Shown here: piece after piece, positions 35,578 through 48,411 of the stretch
Position numbering within the stretch: position 1 is the stretch's first letter
Layout: each line of letters begins with the position of its first letter
From: Chelonoidis abingdonii
Taxonomy: Eukaryota; Chordata; Testudines; Testudinidae
DNA: 64,000 nt
Assembly: GCF_003597395.2 (NCBI RefSeq)
Contig: NC_133771.1
Location: 60,495,965 to 60,559,964 of the forward strand
Reading direction: 5' to 3'
Notes under the pieces: model-generated
The model's input: the letters and a program-made list of their open reading frames with translations, nothing else
What the model was told of the DNA's origin: nothing
The model's database searches: none
Translations under genes and position numbers: made by a program

Positions 35578-35701
35578 TAGGGTGACCAAATGTCCCGATT
35601 TTATAGCGACAATCCTGATATTTGGGGCGCTGTCTTACATAGGCGCCTAACACACCCCACACCCTTTCTGGCTGTTTCACACTTGCTGTTTGGTCACCCT
35701 A
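35578..35701. mobile_element. hAT-type MITE, 124 bp
   Basis: Perfect terminal inverted repeats TAGGGTGACCA and TGGTCACCCTA are flanked by an imperfect 8-bp duplication (ATGCCAGT / ATGACAGC). Confidence 0.75.
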
Positions 35702-35929
35702 ATGACAGCAGTTAGTGGCCCATTTATGCAAGGGCTCCCTGAATTGTCAAATCCAGTGGCGTTAAACCAGTATGAGCTACAGTGGGAAATCCCTGCAATT
35801 TTTTCCAGTATGGACCAGGGAAATGCTTTTCATAGCATAGAGAGGGAGTATGCCATAAAGTAGAGAGATGCGTTTGTGATTAAAACTGTAAGACTGGTAA
35901 CAGTAAGAACCAGGGTCTTATTCCAGACT

Positions 35930-36060
35930 ACCATAGACTTCCTACATGTCCTTGGGCAAGCCACCCATCTTCACTTCAGTTTTCAAATGAGGATAATGGA
36001 TACCTCACACTAATTGTTACTGTTTGTAAAGTGCTGTGGAAGCACAAAGTGTTATTTTCA
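35930..36060 (+). repeat. MIR-like SINE
   Basis: The core block TGTCCTTGGGCAAGCCACC, then CAGTTTTCAAATGAGGATAA and a TGTAAAGTGCTGTGGAAG tail follow the MIR/CORE-SINE pattern. Confidence 0.65.
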
Positions 36061-37648
36061 ACTTCAAAACTACAGGAGCCTGTGAAGTAGAAAACTACCA
36101 TTCTTGCTGGAAATATGGGAAGACAAAACGCAGACAGGCTAGTGACTCTACCAAAGCCACAGAATCAGTGTGAAAACCGGGATTGGAAGGAAGAAATTTC
36201 TGGCTCCTCGTCTCGGCTCTGAATACACCTCTCTCCAAACCAGTGCACAATTTGAAAGTGTTTTGTTTCATGCGATTGTACTGAAATCTCTGCTTAACGG
36301 TGACTAATAACTGCACATACGATAATGTAGTCTAATCCATTCAACAGGAACAGACATTGTCTTTAGACTAAATCAGTTCTCCAAGAGAACGAATAGCAAG
36401 AATTTCTGCTAATTCAGCACAGAATTAACACAAGTTTTGCTTAACAGGGATGCATTGAACCGGTGCCAAGGGGTTAAGAGGCACTTAACCAGTTATTAAA
36501 GCGGTGTGTCTTTCTAAATTCTGTCTATTAATACAGAAGCTGCTAGAGATAAGAGGAACAAACAAGGCAAAAGGCAGTGACCATTATAATATCAGCATGT
36601 TATGCAGTACAATTTTAATGTCCTTTTAAATATTTTTTTTATATTTAAGGGCATCTATTTAGAAGCTCCTCCTCCCTCATCACCATGGTATTTGAGCATC
36701 TTCCGGACACGAACGTATTTATTTTCATATTAAAGGTGGGGAACTGAGGCACAGAGACACCAACAGGACATACAATACCAGAACTGAACACAAGTCTCCT
36801 GAGACCTAGTCCAGCGCTTTAACTGCAAGAAAATCCTTCCACCTCTTTATGAAAAAGGGCAGCAGCTTGACTCACCATCCACCAGTGTATGTCAATTAAG
36901 ACGACTCTGTTGTATTGCCCAGTGTACCACGATACCAAGAAGTTACCACCAAAGTGCTTACTACCTTGCATCCAAATCATCTCTCCTTTGGCAAAGACAG
37001 AAAAAATTGACCTTTCGTGCAGGGGAACTCTGGCCATGGAACTCCAGCAAAGTAACTCCATAGCAGTTACTACAGCCCATTATCTGCAGAGGCTATTGCT
37101 GGCAGTGTCCGTCCGTACAGCAGAGTCTGGGGGATTTGGCTAGTGGCTCTGCTGAGTTAGACTTTCTTAGGACCATCTTCCCTGTGGCACCACTCTATGA
37201 CATGCAGGGCACTGTAGCTCTGCATATGCATCCTCGCATATCAATCCACTCAACATACCTGAACCACTTCCACTTCAGCTACCTTATAGCACTCAGGCAT
37301 TCACAGGTCAGACTTCCAGGGCTATGACTAAGCTTCTTAATGAAATATTGGATCACGAGTAATAGTCACAGTCCACACACAGCTCTGCCTCAAAGAGCTC
37401 ACCTTCTTTGGAAAGTGAACCCCTCCCTGTCTTTACTAGTCCAGCGAGTCTAACAAGTGCGCTGCACCATTCTTGTTTCTCTTCTAATTATTTTGAAATT
37501 TGGATAAAATAAGCAGACCCAACACTATAGCAGCTGAGGTTCTACAAATGCTTCATTTATAGAAGTGCAGAACATTCGCCTTCTTTTGTTAATTTGCAGT
37601 GTGAAAGTAGAATTAATTATATTGTGAAAATAAGAATGGATTAAAGAA
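36061..37648. other. Intergenic stretch with one minus-strand MIR-like piece
   Basis: GGGGAACTGAGGCACAGAGA at 36737-36756 is the reverse of the MIR core. Nothing else is recognised. Confidence 0.4.
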
Positions 37649-37990
37649 ATGTTGTCTGCACCTTTAAGCAAAATTGTTGGAATGTTGCAATCCAGGTGTC
37701 AGGAACACAGACATTAGCATAGAACAATTGCACCGTTTAAGGGCAATTGGAAAAGTATTAGCCTTAGATCGATACCAATCAGTAAGGACGTGGAATATGC
37801 ATGCTGTGTCACAGGTGGTTTTTCCTGTCTGTTGCTTTCTTTGTCCCTTTGTCTAAACTCCTGCCCTTTTATCTGTATAAATAAGATAGTTTGTGTCTTG
37901 TATGGTGCTCACATTATCTAGGTGTATTAGCAGAGCGCTGTGCTAATAAAACAGAGTGGTCTGACAAACTGAGTCCTGAGTCTAACTTTG
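37649..37990 (+). mobile_element. ERV-type solo LTR
   Basis: It opens TGTTGTCTGCACC and closes near CTAACTTTGACA. A TATA box (TATAAATAAG, 37876-37885) and a polyadenylation signal (AATAAAA, 37944-37950) sit at the right spacing for U3-R-U5. The downstream TGGTCTGACAAACTGAGTCC is familiar from vertebrate endogenous retrovirus LTRs. No viral genes are present. No clear target duplication was seen, so ends are approximate. Confidence 0.6.
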
Positions 37991-37994
37991 ACAG

Positions 37995-39470
37995 CAGTCT
38001 ATACAGAACACAGAACTGGTCATCATGTTTGTCACGTACATAAAAGGTACAGAGTTATAGAATCTTCTTTATTTGGCTAAGAAAACTGAATCACCAGACC
38101 TTCTGAACATGTCTCTTCCATTAGAGAGAGAGAAAAAAAAGAATGCAGAGCAACGTGGGAAGCATGGGGTGCCAGAAAGTCATTCATTTCAGTGAATGTG
38201 AGATCAAAGGGAGAGGATAAAAAATAGAGCCAGCTGCAGGTGTGGTGACATGAAGTTTCTCAAATTAGTAGCTCTGTCTGGATTGGACTGACAGCAGGTT
38301 TGATCACTGGGACTAGATGGCAAAAGAAAATGAAATGAGATAAATATGCAAGAGAAACTCATTCCTCAGCTCTTGAATTCAGAAAGCTACACAAACTCCT
38401 CGAGCAACTCATCATGCATTGACTGTGTAGGTGGTTTCTACATTGGGAGCAATTCAGCCTACAGTGAGTGTAATGCACACTCTCACCAGTGTCCTTTTCT
38501 CCCTCCTTGTTAATGAGAAAGTTCAGCCTACCACAACTGTACCTGGCTTTTTCTAAACCTCCTTGCCTTTGATCTCTGAACTTCATTATGAAGTCTGCAC
38601 CCAGGATGAATCTGCTCCAGAGACTGTCCCTCAGGACCTTGCCTTTACAAACCTGTCTTTAAAAAAGAAAATCTAGTAAAATTCTCAGTTGCAACCATAA
38701 GAGTTATTATACAGCTGCCTTTTGCCAAAGAGTTGCTCCACATACTTAAATATTTGTCTTTTTCAAAGTATCAAGTAGAACTAGACTATATTAGGGATTC
38801 AATAGTTGCCAATTTTTCTCTTTCTTTTTTAAACATCATACCGGTATCTTCACTAATTCATCTTCTTTAGCTCAGCTACAAAGAGTGTGAAGTAATTTTA
38901 ACTTTGGCACTTCAAATAGCGTTGCAAATTATCACAACCTTTGCTGGGGAGACAGCGCTGTCTGGTGGTTTGAACCTGGGGTCTACTTCCAGCTCAATCA
39001 CTGACTTAGTTTCGAGCAGATCCTTTTGTGTCTGTGTGCCTCCGTTTTCCTCTCTGTAAAATGGGTTCAGGATTCAGCCTTTGCAGTAGATAAGTTTTCC
39101 AAGCTGTAGAACCCTTTAGTGTCCATACTTACCATAGCTCTGAAAAAGTGGAAAGCTTCTAACAGTTTTCACTGCACAGACTATCTTCAGAACCTGAGCA
39201 GATGGCTGAAACCAGAAACATACATGCCTTCTGACAATCAGGAACTGGTCACAGTCCTTCCTAAAGCTTTTTGGGGCAAGGAGCCAGGAGCTACTGAGCC
39301 ACCATTTTGTTGGGCTGTGTTTGCATTTAGAGGGGTGTTAAATAATTATCATATTAGCCTTCCCCAAACTCCAAAGGCCAGCCTTGCCAGTTAGGGTATG
39401 CCTACACTGTAGTTAGACACCGGCATTTGGCCCTAGCCAGCGGACTCAGGCTCACAGGGCTTGGGGTAAA
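37995..39470. other. Intergenic stretch with a MIR-like piece
   Basis: TGTGTGCCTCCGTTTTCCTC with TGTAAAATGGG at 39031-39065 is a plus-strand MIR core. The rest is unannotated. Confidence 0.4.
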
Positions 39471-39477
39471 TGGATAT

Positions 39478-39640
39478 TTAAGACTTGCCATACTGGGTCA
39501 GCCCAAAGGTCCATCTAGCCCAGTATCCTGTCTTCCTACAGTGGCTAATGCCAGGTGCCCCAGACAGAACGAACAGAACAGGCAATTACCAAGTGATCCA
39601 TCCCATTGCCCACTCCCAGCCTGCCCCTGCTCAGGTTCAG
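39478..39640 (-). repeat. CR1 LINE 3' tail fragment
   Basis: CATACTGGGTCAGCCCAAAG, GTCCATCTAGCCCAGTATCC and AAGTGATCCATCCC follow the same tail as at 2062-2215. Confidence 0.8.
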
Positions 39641-41380
39641 CCCATGCTTGGGGACCCTCAACCCTTGCAGGGTCCTGGAGTCCAAGCTTCAGCCCGAGCC
39701 CAAACATCTACACTGCAATTAAACAGCTCCTTCACCCAAGCCTGAGTCAGCTGGCAGGTGTCAGATTGCCGTGTAGACATACACTAACTTCCCTTCCTAA
39801 CAGAAGTGATGTCAGCCTGGATGTTTGTAACTTGCTTTAAGACCCTCAGACAGAAAGCACTAGATGAGCGTAAAGCATAGCTATTCATGCTTTATCATCA
39901 CATCATTAAATAATAAGAATTATAATTTACCTACAATTACATTCCCGGTCATTGCCTTTTTCAGAGAATCAAGTAGCATTTAGTCAAACCCTTTGCAGGC
40001 CAAGCTCAATGGTTTTTTTTCGTCATGTCTTAAATAGCCTTTCCCACTTTGATCTTGAAGGAAGGGTGTTAAAATTCAGCCTGAAGCCATTACACTTTAA
40101 AACCTAACAGTGTAAGGTGCTAATCATGCAATGGGCTGCATGTGGATACAGGGGCCCTCCCAGGGAGAGGACTGAGACCAGTTTGGAAGTCTTGAACATT
40201 CTTTTAAGGATAGCACTGAAATGAAAATCAAGTGCTGTTATGGTGCTATACCCATCACGAGCTACAACTAATAATACACTGTTATTATTAACTAATGTAT
40301 GATCCGTTCTGCTGTTTCATTTTGACTCAGATCCAAAAATCCTTTAATGGATCAGTGTTTTAACAGCCCTTGTAATTAGGTCCAAGTGTTTTGCACCTTG
40401 AATAACTGCATGCCTGAAATTCCTATAATTCTCCACCATATACCTTCTTCTTCTTTGCCTCTGTCAATCTATCATAATATAATGCCATTCTGAGGGTGGG
40501 GGAAGGGGCACTGAGTGTACTGCAAGCTTTACTATATAGCATGGGGCACTGGCCAGCTCTCTCTATTGTTCCACAGGCATGCACCAGCTCAGCAATGTGG
40601 TTTCAGTCATTCTAAATCCCTTCCTTTGTGTTTTCCAGTGAACAGGGACAGTGGCTCTAAACAGTAACCTCCTTGCCTAGTGCACTGAGACAAAGAAAAG
40701 TACAACTACATAGTTATGACTCATGACTCAGCTAAAAAGATACGAATCAAACGGAACTCTCCTGAGAGAAACAGGAGCTGCACATTAACCGTGGTATCCG
40801 TGGCTTGTTTGTGTTTTTCCAGTAGGTCCTCAGTCAGAAGTGAAGCCAGCTGCTTCTTATAATGAAATGTCAGCTATTTAAACTGGATGTTGGTGGTTTG
40901 ACCACTTGCTTAACAGAGTTGGCCTTTCAATGGCCAAGGGGAAGTTTTGAAGTTAGCACCCTGTGAAAGGGGGGGGGGGGGGGAACCACTGTTCAGTGTC
41001 CTTGTGGTTTCAGTCTGTTCTTATGTAGCTGAAACAAGACTGACGTGCATTGATTTTCTATTTTTGCAACAAGAAGGTACCCTAAGCACTTGTAGAATGA
41101 AAATGATGAACCTGCAGAATGTAGCCAACACCCGCAAAAAATATTTATTTTAATTGTGTTTTAACCTGAGCTAACAGCATTTCATGCCATTTTTGCTGAC
41201 TCATAAAACCAAGATTTTTTTTCAAGGAGTGAGGAATGGAGCAGTTTCTGGCAGCATACTACTAGCTTCCTTACTGACATTGCTATTGCTATCAGTGCTG
41301 CAAACATTCAAAAACCAGGAGATTGGCTAAAAATCATGAACTTTTTAAAACTAATATTTGGGCCTTTTATTTTTCTGGCT
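39641..41380. other. Intergenic stretch, no gene recognised
   Basis: A poly-G run of about 14 lies at 40970-40983. Nothing else is recognised. Confidence 0.4.
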
Positions 41381-41384
41381 TCTT

Positions 41385-41610
41385 TGATTTTTGAACCATT
41401 ACAGTGATAAAAACTGGACAGGTGCTCAGACCACCCCATTTGTATTCTACCGGCTTGCTGAGTGAACTTGGGCAAGTCATCCAGGACTCTGTGCCTCAGT
41501 TTCCCCATCTGTAAAATGTGCATAATGATATGGACTTCCTTAGTAAAGTGCTTTGAGCTCTACTGATGAACAGCACTCTGTAAAAGCTAGGTGATATTAT
41601 AGCATTAATA
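41385..41610 (+). repeat. MIR SINE, well preserved
   Basis: The core AACTTGGGCAAGTCATCCAG, then CTGTGCCTCAGTTTCCCCAT and CTGTAAAATG, is followed by the AAGTGCTTTGAGCTCTACTG tail. This is the canonical order of the MIR family, shared by amniotes. Confidence 0.85.
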
Positions 41611-41885
41611 CTGATGATTTCCTTCACAACCACAAGGGCTAGAAACTTTTAAAACTGATATACTCAGATAATCTAAGGATTCCAGGAGCTGGGACTTTTG
41701 AGAAAAATACCAAACATCATAATACTTTCAATATAACTACACAATTGTTGTTGTATGTGGTATTTTATCTGAAACCTGATAAAGAGCAAAGCCTGACAGT
41801 TCTGATTTTGTAAGCACTTAACCACATGAATAAATGTATTCATGTGAGCAGTACCATAGGAGTCAATGGCTAAGCAAGTAGTCTG

Positions 41886-42171
41886 GGGCTTGTTTACATG
41901 AGAAAGTTGCACTGGTTTAAGCTAATGTATGATTTTAAACTGATTTAATTAAACTGGTGCAAATCCCTTTGTGGACAGTCGTATTTCAGATTAAGAGAGT
42001 CTTATGCAGTTTAATTTACGTTGCTTTGGAGCAGGTTTAAGCTAAACCAAAAATGCCTCTTTGACACTGATGCAGGGGTGTCCACACCGGGGTGTGCACC
42101 AAGTAAACTACATTCAAATAAAAACTGATTTAAGTTAAACTGATGCAACTTTCCTATTTAGACAAGGCCTA
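41886..42171. mobile_element. MITE with long inverted ends
   Basis: It begins GGCTTGTTTACATGAGAAAG and ends with the near reverse complement (CTTTCCTATTTAGACAAGGCC). Internal AAACTGATTTAA blocks occur in both halves. It is probably Harbinger-derived; no target duplication was confirmed. Confidence 0.6.
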
Positions 42172-42485
42172 GAATTCATGATATCTGGGTCTGCTTTCCA
42201 GCTCTTCCATAATTTCCTATGTGACCTTTCCTTATGGGGCTGGAGTAGTTAAGCCAACGGAACAGCTTTCTTCCATTGGCTTACAACAGCTACATTAAAG
42301 AGCTTACAGCAGTGCGGCTGCATTGGTGCAGTGTAGCCATGCCTTTATTTTTTGTGAAGGGCTCTGAGGAGCAGGAGGGGGCTGCACAAGTAGCTAGAGA
42401 GACTGGCTTACCTACAGTTGATGATCTTTAAAGCACTTTGGGACTACTGAGTCATACTTGTCCTTCCACTGTTTAGAGAGGCAAG

Positions 42486-42642
42486 GTGGGTGAGGTAATA
42501 ATTTTTATTGGATCAACTTCTGTTGTTGAGAGAGACAAGCTTTCAAGCTTACACAGAGCTCTTCTTCAGATCTGCATAAGCTTGAAAGCTGGTCTCTTTC
42601 ACCAACACAAGTTGGTCCAGTAAAAGATATTACTTCACCCAC
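42486..42642. repeat. 157-bp inverted repeat (Penelope-like end pair)
   Basis: The left arm (GTGGGTGAGGTAATAATTTT ... GAGAGACAAGCTTTCAAGC) pairs with the right arm (GCTTGAAAGCTGGTCTCTTT ... TATTACTTCACCCAC) around GAGCTCTTCTTCAGATC. It resembles the paired terminal segments of Penelope-like elements. Confidence 0.65.
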
Positions 42643-43156
42643 AACACTGCAGACTCACATACATTTGATAGTTATCACCCCTGTGTGAATATTTCTCTAC
42701 ATTTGACTCTTTTCTACTAATATTTCTTCAGTTTTGTATTGGCACTTGCACGTTCCCTGTGCTTCACTTCCCTGCTTCTCCACCAAAAGTATTCAGCAAT
42801 CCCATCTGCTATGTAATCATATAGCTGAAAGCAATTGCTTGACATATTTTACTCGCCCACTCTTTACCCGTAGAGGTTTTTTTTTGTTAAAACAGAAACA
42901 GGGTTTTTTGTAGGCTTGTATAACCATGAATGGAATATTAATAAAGATTATGTAAAAATACCCACATTATGTAACTGAACTTCATGATACAAACGCCAAA
43001 AAACATTAACAAAAATATTCTGGAAAGTGACATGCATTTTCATGAACATTTCCAAAGGATTTATAGAGCAAATTACAGACTGAGAGTCTCTTTTTAGTCT
43101 AAATCCTCAGTTGTGTGCACAGGTAGACCCTACGCAGAACTTCACTGACTTTAATT

Positions 43157-43279
43157 ATCAGGAGGTAGCTGTGTTAGTCTGTATCCACAAAAACAACAAG
43201 GAGTCTGGTGGCACCTTAAAGGCCAACAGAGTTATTTGGGCATAACCTTTTGTGGGTGAAAACCCCACTTCTTCAGACT
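43157..43279 (-). repeat. Terminal fragment of the Penelope-like repeat
   Basis: GTAGCTGTGTTAGTCTGTAT, GTCTGGTGGCACCTTAAAGG and TGTGGGTGAAAACCCCACTT match the terminal arm pattern at 32311-32390 and the end at 33030-33062. A shorter copy is at 54775-54820. Confidence 0.7.
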
Positions 43280-46200
43280 TTAATGGGACACTGGGTGCAC
43301 ATAAGGGTCTGCCCACTGGAGGATCAGGGCCTAAATGTACAAAAACTGTTACTGACAGTAGTGGTGAAAGGCAGTGAGTGACAGAGACTTGACATAAACT
43401 AAGAGGAAATTGGATTCTAGTAAGTAACCAATTTCTCTTTAGTACAGGAGCTGATTTAGGCTGCCTTAATTATGTCAAGTAGTGCCCTACTCTGAATATT
43501 TCCTTTGGTGAATGTAACTCTGTAAGGTATGTACTTTCCCAGCCGAGCGAAAACAAAACAACCTGTGCAAAGTGTACTGCACATGCAAATTTGAAAGGGT
43601 CAGACATTGGTCAGATAAAAACCAAATTTTACTTGAGTTCTTTCTGTACCAAATCTCAGTTTTTACTCCTAGCCATTTTCCCTTTAGAGCTGTTCAAAAA
43701 AAACTTTTTAAATGATACAAAAAGAAACTCCCAGTCCCCTTTACTCAAAATAGCTGGTGTTTTTGCTTAATCTTTCAAAACAAAACAAAAAAAAAGCACC
43801 ACTGAATCACTTAGGCGGTTTGAGTAAGAATGGCAGAATGAGGCCTGGAATTCAAACAAGTACTCAAAAGCGCTTCATTTCATTTTCCTTTTAAATATGC
43901 AGTCTATAAACAGAGTTCACCATAGCAGCAATTGTTTGCCTGTTGTCCTCTCGGATGTGAATTGTAGCACAGCAATGAAGGAAACATTTAGTAATCATTG
44001 GCTTATCACTTAAAGCAGGATGGTCCCTTGGCCTCACACCTTTACATAGATGGGTAAGCCCCCATGCCCCTCCTTACACTCCACATAGACTTTGGGGCTG
44101 GGCTTGCAGAGGTAAGTAGGTATTATTCACTGACTAGTCCCTATGGCTGTCAGGGGGATGGGGAATGAGCAGAGTCCTAGTTCTGCCCAATAGGCACTGG
44201 CCAGTAGAGCTGAGCCAGCAGGGGAAGGTCAGTGATTTGTTTCTGGTACAGATCAGAACAGCTGGCTGAAGCCTTTGACGGAACCATATTCTATTGGAGT
44301 GCACAGTTCCACCAAAACTGAAATCCTTTATGACATTGGGTTGCTCGGGCCAGAATTTCATTTTGGCAGGAACCCCCCACCCCCAAATTCCAACAATGTT
44401 CCCTTTCATCATTGTTGGAACAAAAGGTATTGTTTTTAATTACTTCTCAAATGTTTTACTGTTGCTTCTATTATACAGAAGAAACTTAACCAAAAACAAA
44501 CCCCCCCCCAACCTCAAAATCAAACCAAAACATTTCAACTGACCTATTTTTTTTATATTTCCTTTGCCGAGAGATTTTAAACATTTTTAGTTTTTGTTCC
44601 AAGTTGGAGCTAAGCCAAATTTCAAAACCTTTCCCAAAATGGAACTTACATCCTTTGCACAGTTCTAGTCAGTAGCAAATTACCGTCCCTTGGAGGAAGG
44701 CGGGCGCAGGAAGGAAATCTGGCTTTTGAAATCACACTTCATTTCCAGAGATGCTCCTGGGGTGACACAGCAAGTGCTGCTCCGATGATGGGCTGCTGGA
44801 ATGAATATGCCTAATTCCTCCCATACATATAGTAGGAACTGCCACTACCATTAAAAGTAAGGTCACATGCTTTCATTAACCCTGCTTTCAGTAATTCACA
44901 CCTACTTGATTTTTCACCTTTCAGGCTGAAGTTTTCCAGACTTGGACACTACCAATGTGAATATTTTTTGTGCGCCTACACTTGTGCGAAAATTTAAGCA
45001 AACGATTCAGCAATTTTTAAGTTCCAGAAGAGTAAGGGGGAAATATGTTTCTCATTATAAAGTAATTCTTATGACTTTTTTTTTAAGCAGCCCTTCTGTT
45101 GAAATGGCTAGAGATAAACAATTGAAATTCACCATGGAACTAATTCTCCCAATGAAATTTGATTGTACCAAGTTACAACCCTTTGAAGATTGAATTAGCC
45201 AGGCATGTAGGAGTGTTAGTGGGGGGAAGGTTACTGAGTGTTGTATTAGACCTGACCCATTGTTTTAAACATGGTAAGAACTGTTTTTTTTCCCCCCATC
45301 TCATTCCTGTATCTAAAGTTGTATAAAACACCCACTGGGAAGGAAAAAAAAATCTTTTGAGAACAGGAGCTACAGCCTGGGAGTAACAGCTCAGCCCCTG
45401 CGGGGAAGATCCCCTGATAGCTAGTCACCAGGCTAAGTAAGGTGTGGGCCAGGGAAGCACAGAACACCATTACTTGTATTAAAAATAGAAGCTAACCAAA
45501 CGAAGTAAGGAACCAGTTACACAGGATAAGGAGGAAAATGAATAAATACAAAATGTAAACAGATACAATTTTTTTTTAAACTAATTCTTAATTTTGGGTG
45601 TCCAACTTGAAACTTCTTAACAGGGCCTGATTGGATGTTTCAGAAAGTGCTGGACACCCAAAGACCCTTTAAGGTATCAAGCTGGGCACCCAAAACATTC
45701 TGAAACAATACAAGCAAGTAAACAAACAGATAAATTTAGACAGGAGAGCGAGCAGCAGCAGGTAGAGAGGCAGAAGTGCAATAATTATTTGAATTATTTT
45801 TGACATTTTAATATAGTTTTTCTATTCTATGGGCTTGATCCTGTAAAATAAAGTTAAGCATATGCTGAAACGCTTTGCTCGATTGGGACCAGAGTGATTA
45901 ACACCTTGTGGATCAAACTCTATCATCAAATGTTCCGGTTCCTTCAGAATAAGAATCCCAGCTAGTCTTGGTCTGCTTTCTAGAAATAAACATTAGACCT
46001 ACTGTAATTTTTTGTCCTTGCTTTCCAGCCAAGCTTTTCACTTAAAAATAAATGGAACACAGAGCACGTATGTCAATTATGCATGAGATTAAAGGAAAAA
46101 AATAGGTATGAAAATCAGAAATCCAAAGACTCCTCAGTCTGGTCTGGATAACTCAAATAGAATCAGTGACATTGGATCTATTTAATGTTTACTGTCTTAA

Positions 46201-48273
46201 CTCATAGATAAACAATCAAAATAATACTCTGATTCCATTTCTCTTCTGGAAATTCAGCGTTAGTGGTCACCAAGGTACAAGACTGACAACACTGGAATCT
46301 AAAGCTCTGTCTACAGAACAGTCAATTTAAAAAAAACAAAAAACAAAAACGTAGTGGCCATGCAAGCCTCTCCTCATCCTGTCGCACCTCTGACCAGGAG
46401 CATGGTCCCAAGGTTGCAGGGGAAGCAGCTAGTTCAGTCTATGTCCAAACGATCCTTTGGACTATTTGGCACCATTTTTGCTGAGACCAGTAAAAAAGCC
46501 CAATTACTTTGTGAACAGAAAACGCAGCCACTGCTTTTCATACAGACAGTACTCACCCATCTCTGCTAGATTTGAAACTGCTGCAGTGGTTAAAGGTTCA
46601 GAAGCCCATTCACAATCCCCTAATCCATCCACCACCCACAGCTGGGACATTCTCTGTTTAACTGGAGGCTACAATTCTAATTTGTGGGACGTGATCATTT
46701 CCAGTAAGTCACATGTACAAATATTAATTCCATATGAATCTGGCACCATTTATTGTAGAAACAAATTGATGATGCAGCACAGCTTTAACATACTTCCATA
46801 GTAAGACAACATGACACTTCAATGCAGGTGAAAACACAACGGTTCTTAAAGCTGGTAAAGAGAAGCAGTAGCCATTTCCTAGAAATGAAGTCAGCCAGAC
46901 TCCCCCAGAGCACCAGTAGGCAGGTGTGCCAGGCTTCTCTTTTTGTAGTGTTGGTAGGTGGAAAAAAACAAAGCAAAGTGTCGCTCACCAACCTGCTCCT
47001 CTCCAGGAACGTTTGGAAAGGGGATTTTTACCTGTATTACATGATGAATACTCTAAGTTGGGTCCCTCTGATTTTCAATCACCCATTCCTTCTAGACTGT
47101 AATTTTTATTCATAATTGGGTTTAATCGGGTGTGTAGCAGCCAAGTGTACATTTATAGTAAAAGAAAGCTCCAAGTGTGAATTCTGTACTAACAGCACAA
47201 TTCTCTCAGACTCAGGTGCCTGGGGCAACTTCCAAAAATGAAGTTGCTCTGGTTCTTTTCCCGATATCACTGATTTTTTAACCTGTGAACAGGGCTAGAG
47301 TAACTGTAGAAGAGAACTAAAAAGTATTATCCTTACTCTCTGCACTGGCATCATTTTAGTACATTTCTACTGGCAAATTTATAACATGAGCAGAAGAATC
47401 TGAGAGTTCCATTGCTTTGAATGCTTAAGGTCATAAAAAAAGGTTGTCAGATTGAAAATCATTTTAATACATACACCCAGCCATTCCATTTCTAGTGCAA
47501 TCTTCACATTGCTTAGAATTCAAACCATAGCAACGTACTACTTTGTGGATGCACAGGACACTGAATGTATGGTATGTCAATATCTTTCCCTTCCCCCCTT
47601 TCTCAGTGGGGAAGACTCCTTCTGTCTGTCTCATATTTAAGCTGCTTGTTGTAAATTTGCGCTCTAATTACTCTGTATTAATTGTGAAACCATGTTCTTG
47701 AACATGAAACATTTACATATTGGAAATGTGTGTAGTAGAACAGAGTCCGATAACACCAATTAAAATATTGGTAAAAAGAAAAATTAAAATATAATAAAAA
47801 CCTCTCGAGAACCAGGAAGTTCCTGGACATTAAAATTGTAGAAGCACGTCATAAAAATTAAAAAAAGGTTCCTTATTACATACCATTCCTCCTTCTCCTC
47901 CCAACACCACACATAATCCCTTCTCTCCCCTATGCCCTGTCAATGATAGACATCTTCCTACCCGTTTTAATTAAGAAAATATTAAGAGGTGGCAGAAAAT
48001 AGTGCCTAGCACACCGATTTAAAATTATAGGTTTTAGATCAAGTATCTGATAAAGTCCTAGCATGAGGCTATTCTACTAGAGCTAAGTAGTTTCTTGTTA
48101 CAGAAATAACATACATGCACTATCAAGTGACTTCCAGTACAAACAGTACACAGATAAAATGGTTAAACTGAAAAGCTTTTGTAGCTTTCTGGGCATCAAT
48201 ATGAAAGGCACTTTTCAGGTCACATGACTTTAGTTCAGTGATTCAGTATAGCCTTGATATCTCAATAACTCCT
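43280..48273. other. Downstream flank and 3' UTR side of SLC17A5
   Basis: No exon of another gene is seen. The stop codon of SLC17A5 is at 48274, so an unknown part of this stretch is its 3' UTR. The 44290-44660 part, rich in TTTTG/CAAAA, may be an old repeat related to 27160-27400. Confidence 0.4.
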
Positions 48274-48411
48274 TCAGTTTCCATGCAAGTGGCGGCCATT
48301 GACTGCCCAGTCCTGCACTTCTCCACTGCCAAATAATGCAAAGAAAATTGCTCCAAATAAGTTAATAGAAGCAGCAATATAGAAAACAGTCTGCCATTCT
48401 CCCACAGTATT
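48274..48411 (-). CDS. SLC17A5: SLC17A5 (sialin) terminal coding exon with stop
   Basis: This is the last coding exon: 138 bp encoding 45 residues and a TGA stop at 48274-48276. It reads [20 protein letters not shown], then [19 protein letters not shown] and a short tail RHLHGN. This matches the twelfth membrane segment and the cytosolic C-terminus of sialin. The acceptor is tcttggcag before AATACT. The four exons here total 510 bp (169 residues plus stop), so a 495-residue protein is expected if the 5' part is of normal length. The 3' UTR extends to lower coordinates. Minus-strand AATAAA hexamers occur at 47105-47110 and 46749-46754, but which is used cannot be told from sequence. Confidence 0.95.
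   Translation of the reverse strand, partial: NTVGEWQTVFYIAASINLFGAIFFALFGSGEVQDWAVNGRHLHGN

Noticed and set aside
37649..37994. A complete endogenous retrovirus
   Set aside because: Only one LTR is present; no gag, pol or env similarity lies on either side.
1..48000. EEF1A1, the neighbour of SLC17A5 in mammals
   Set aside because: If gene order were kept it would lie to the left, but none of its strongly conserved coding blocks is seen; it is probably outside the window.
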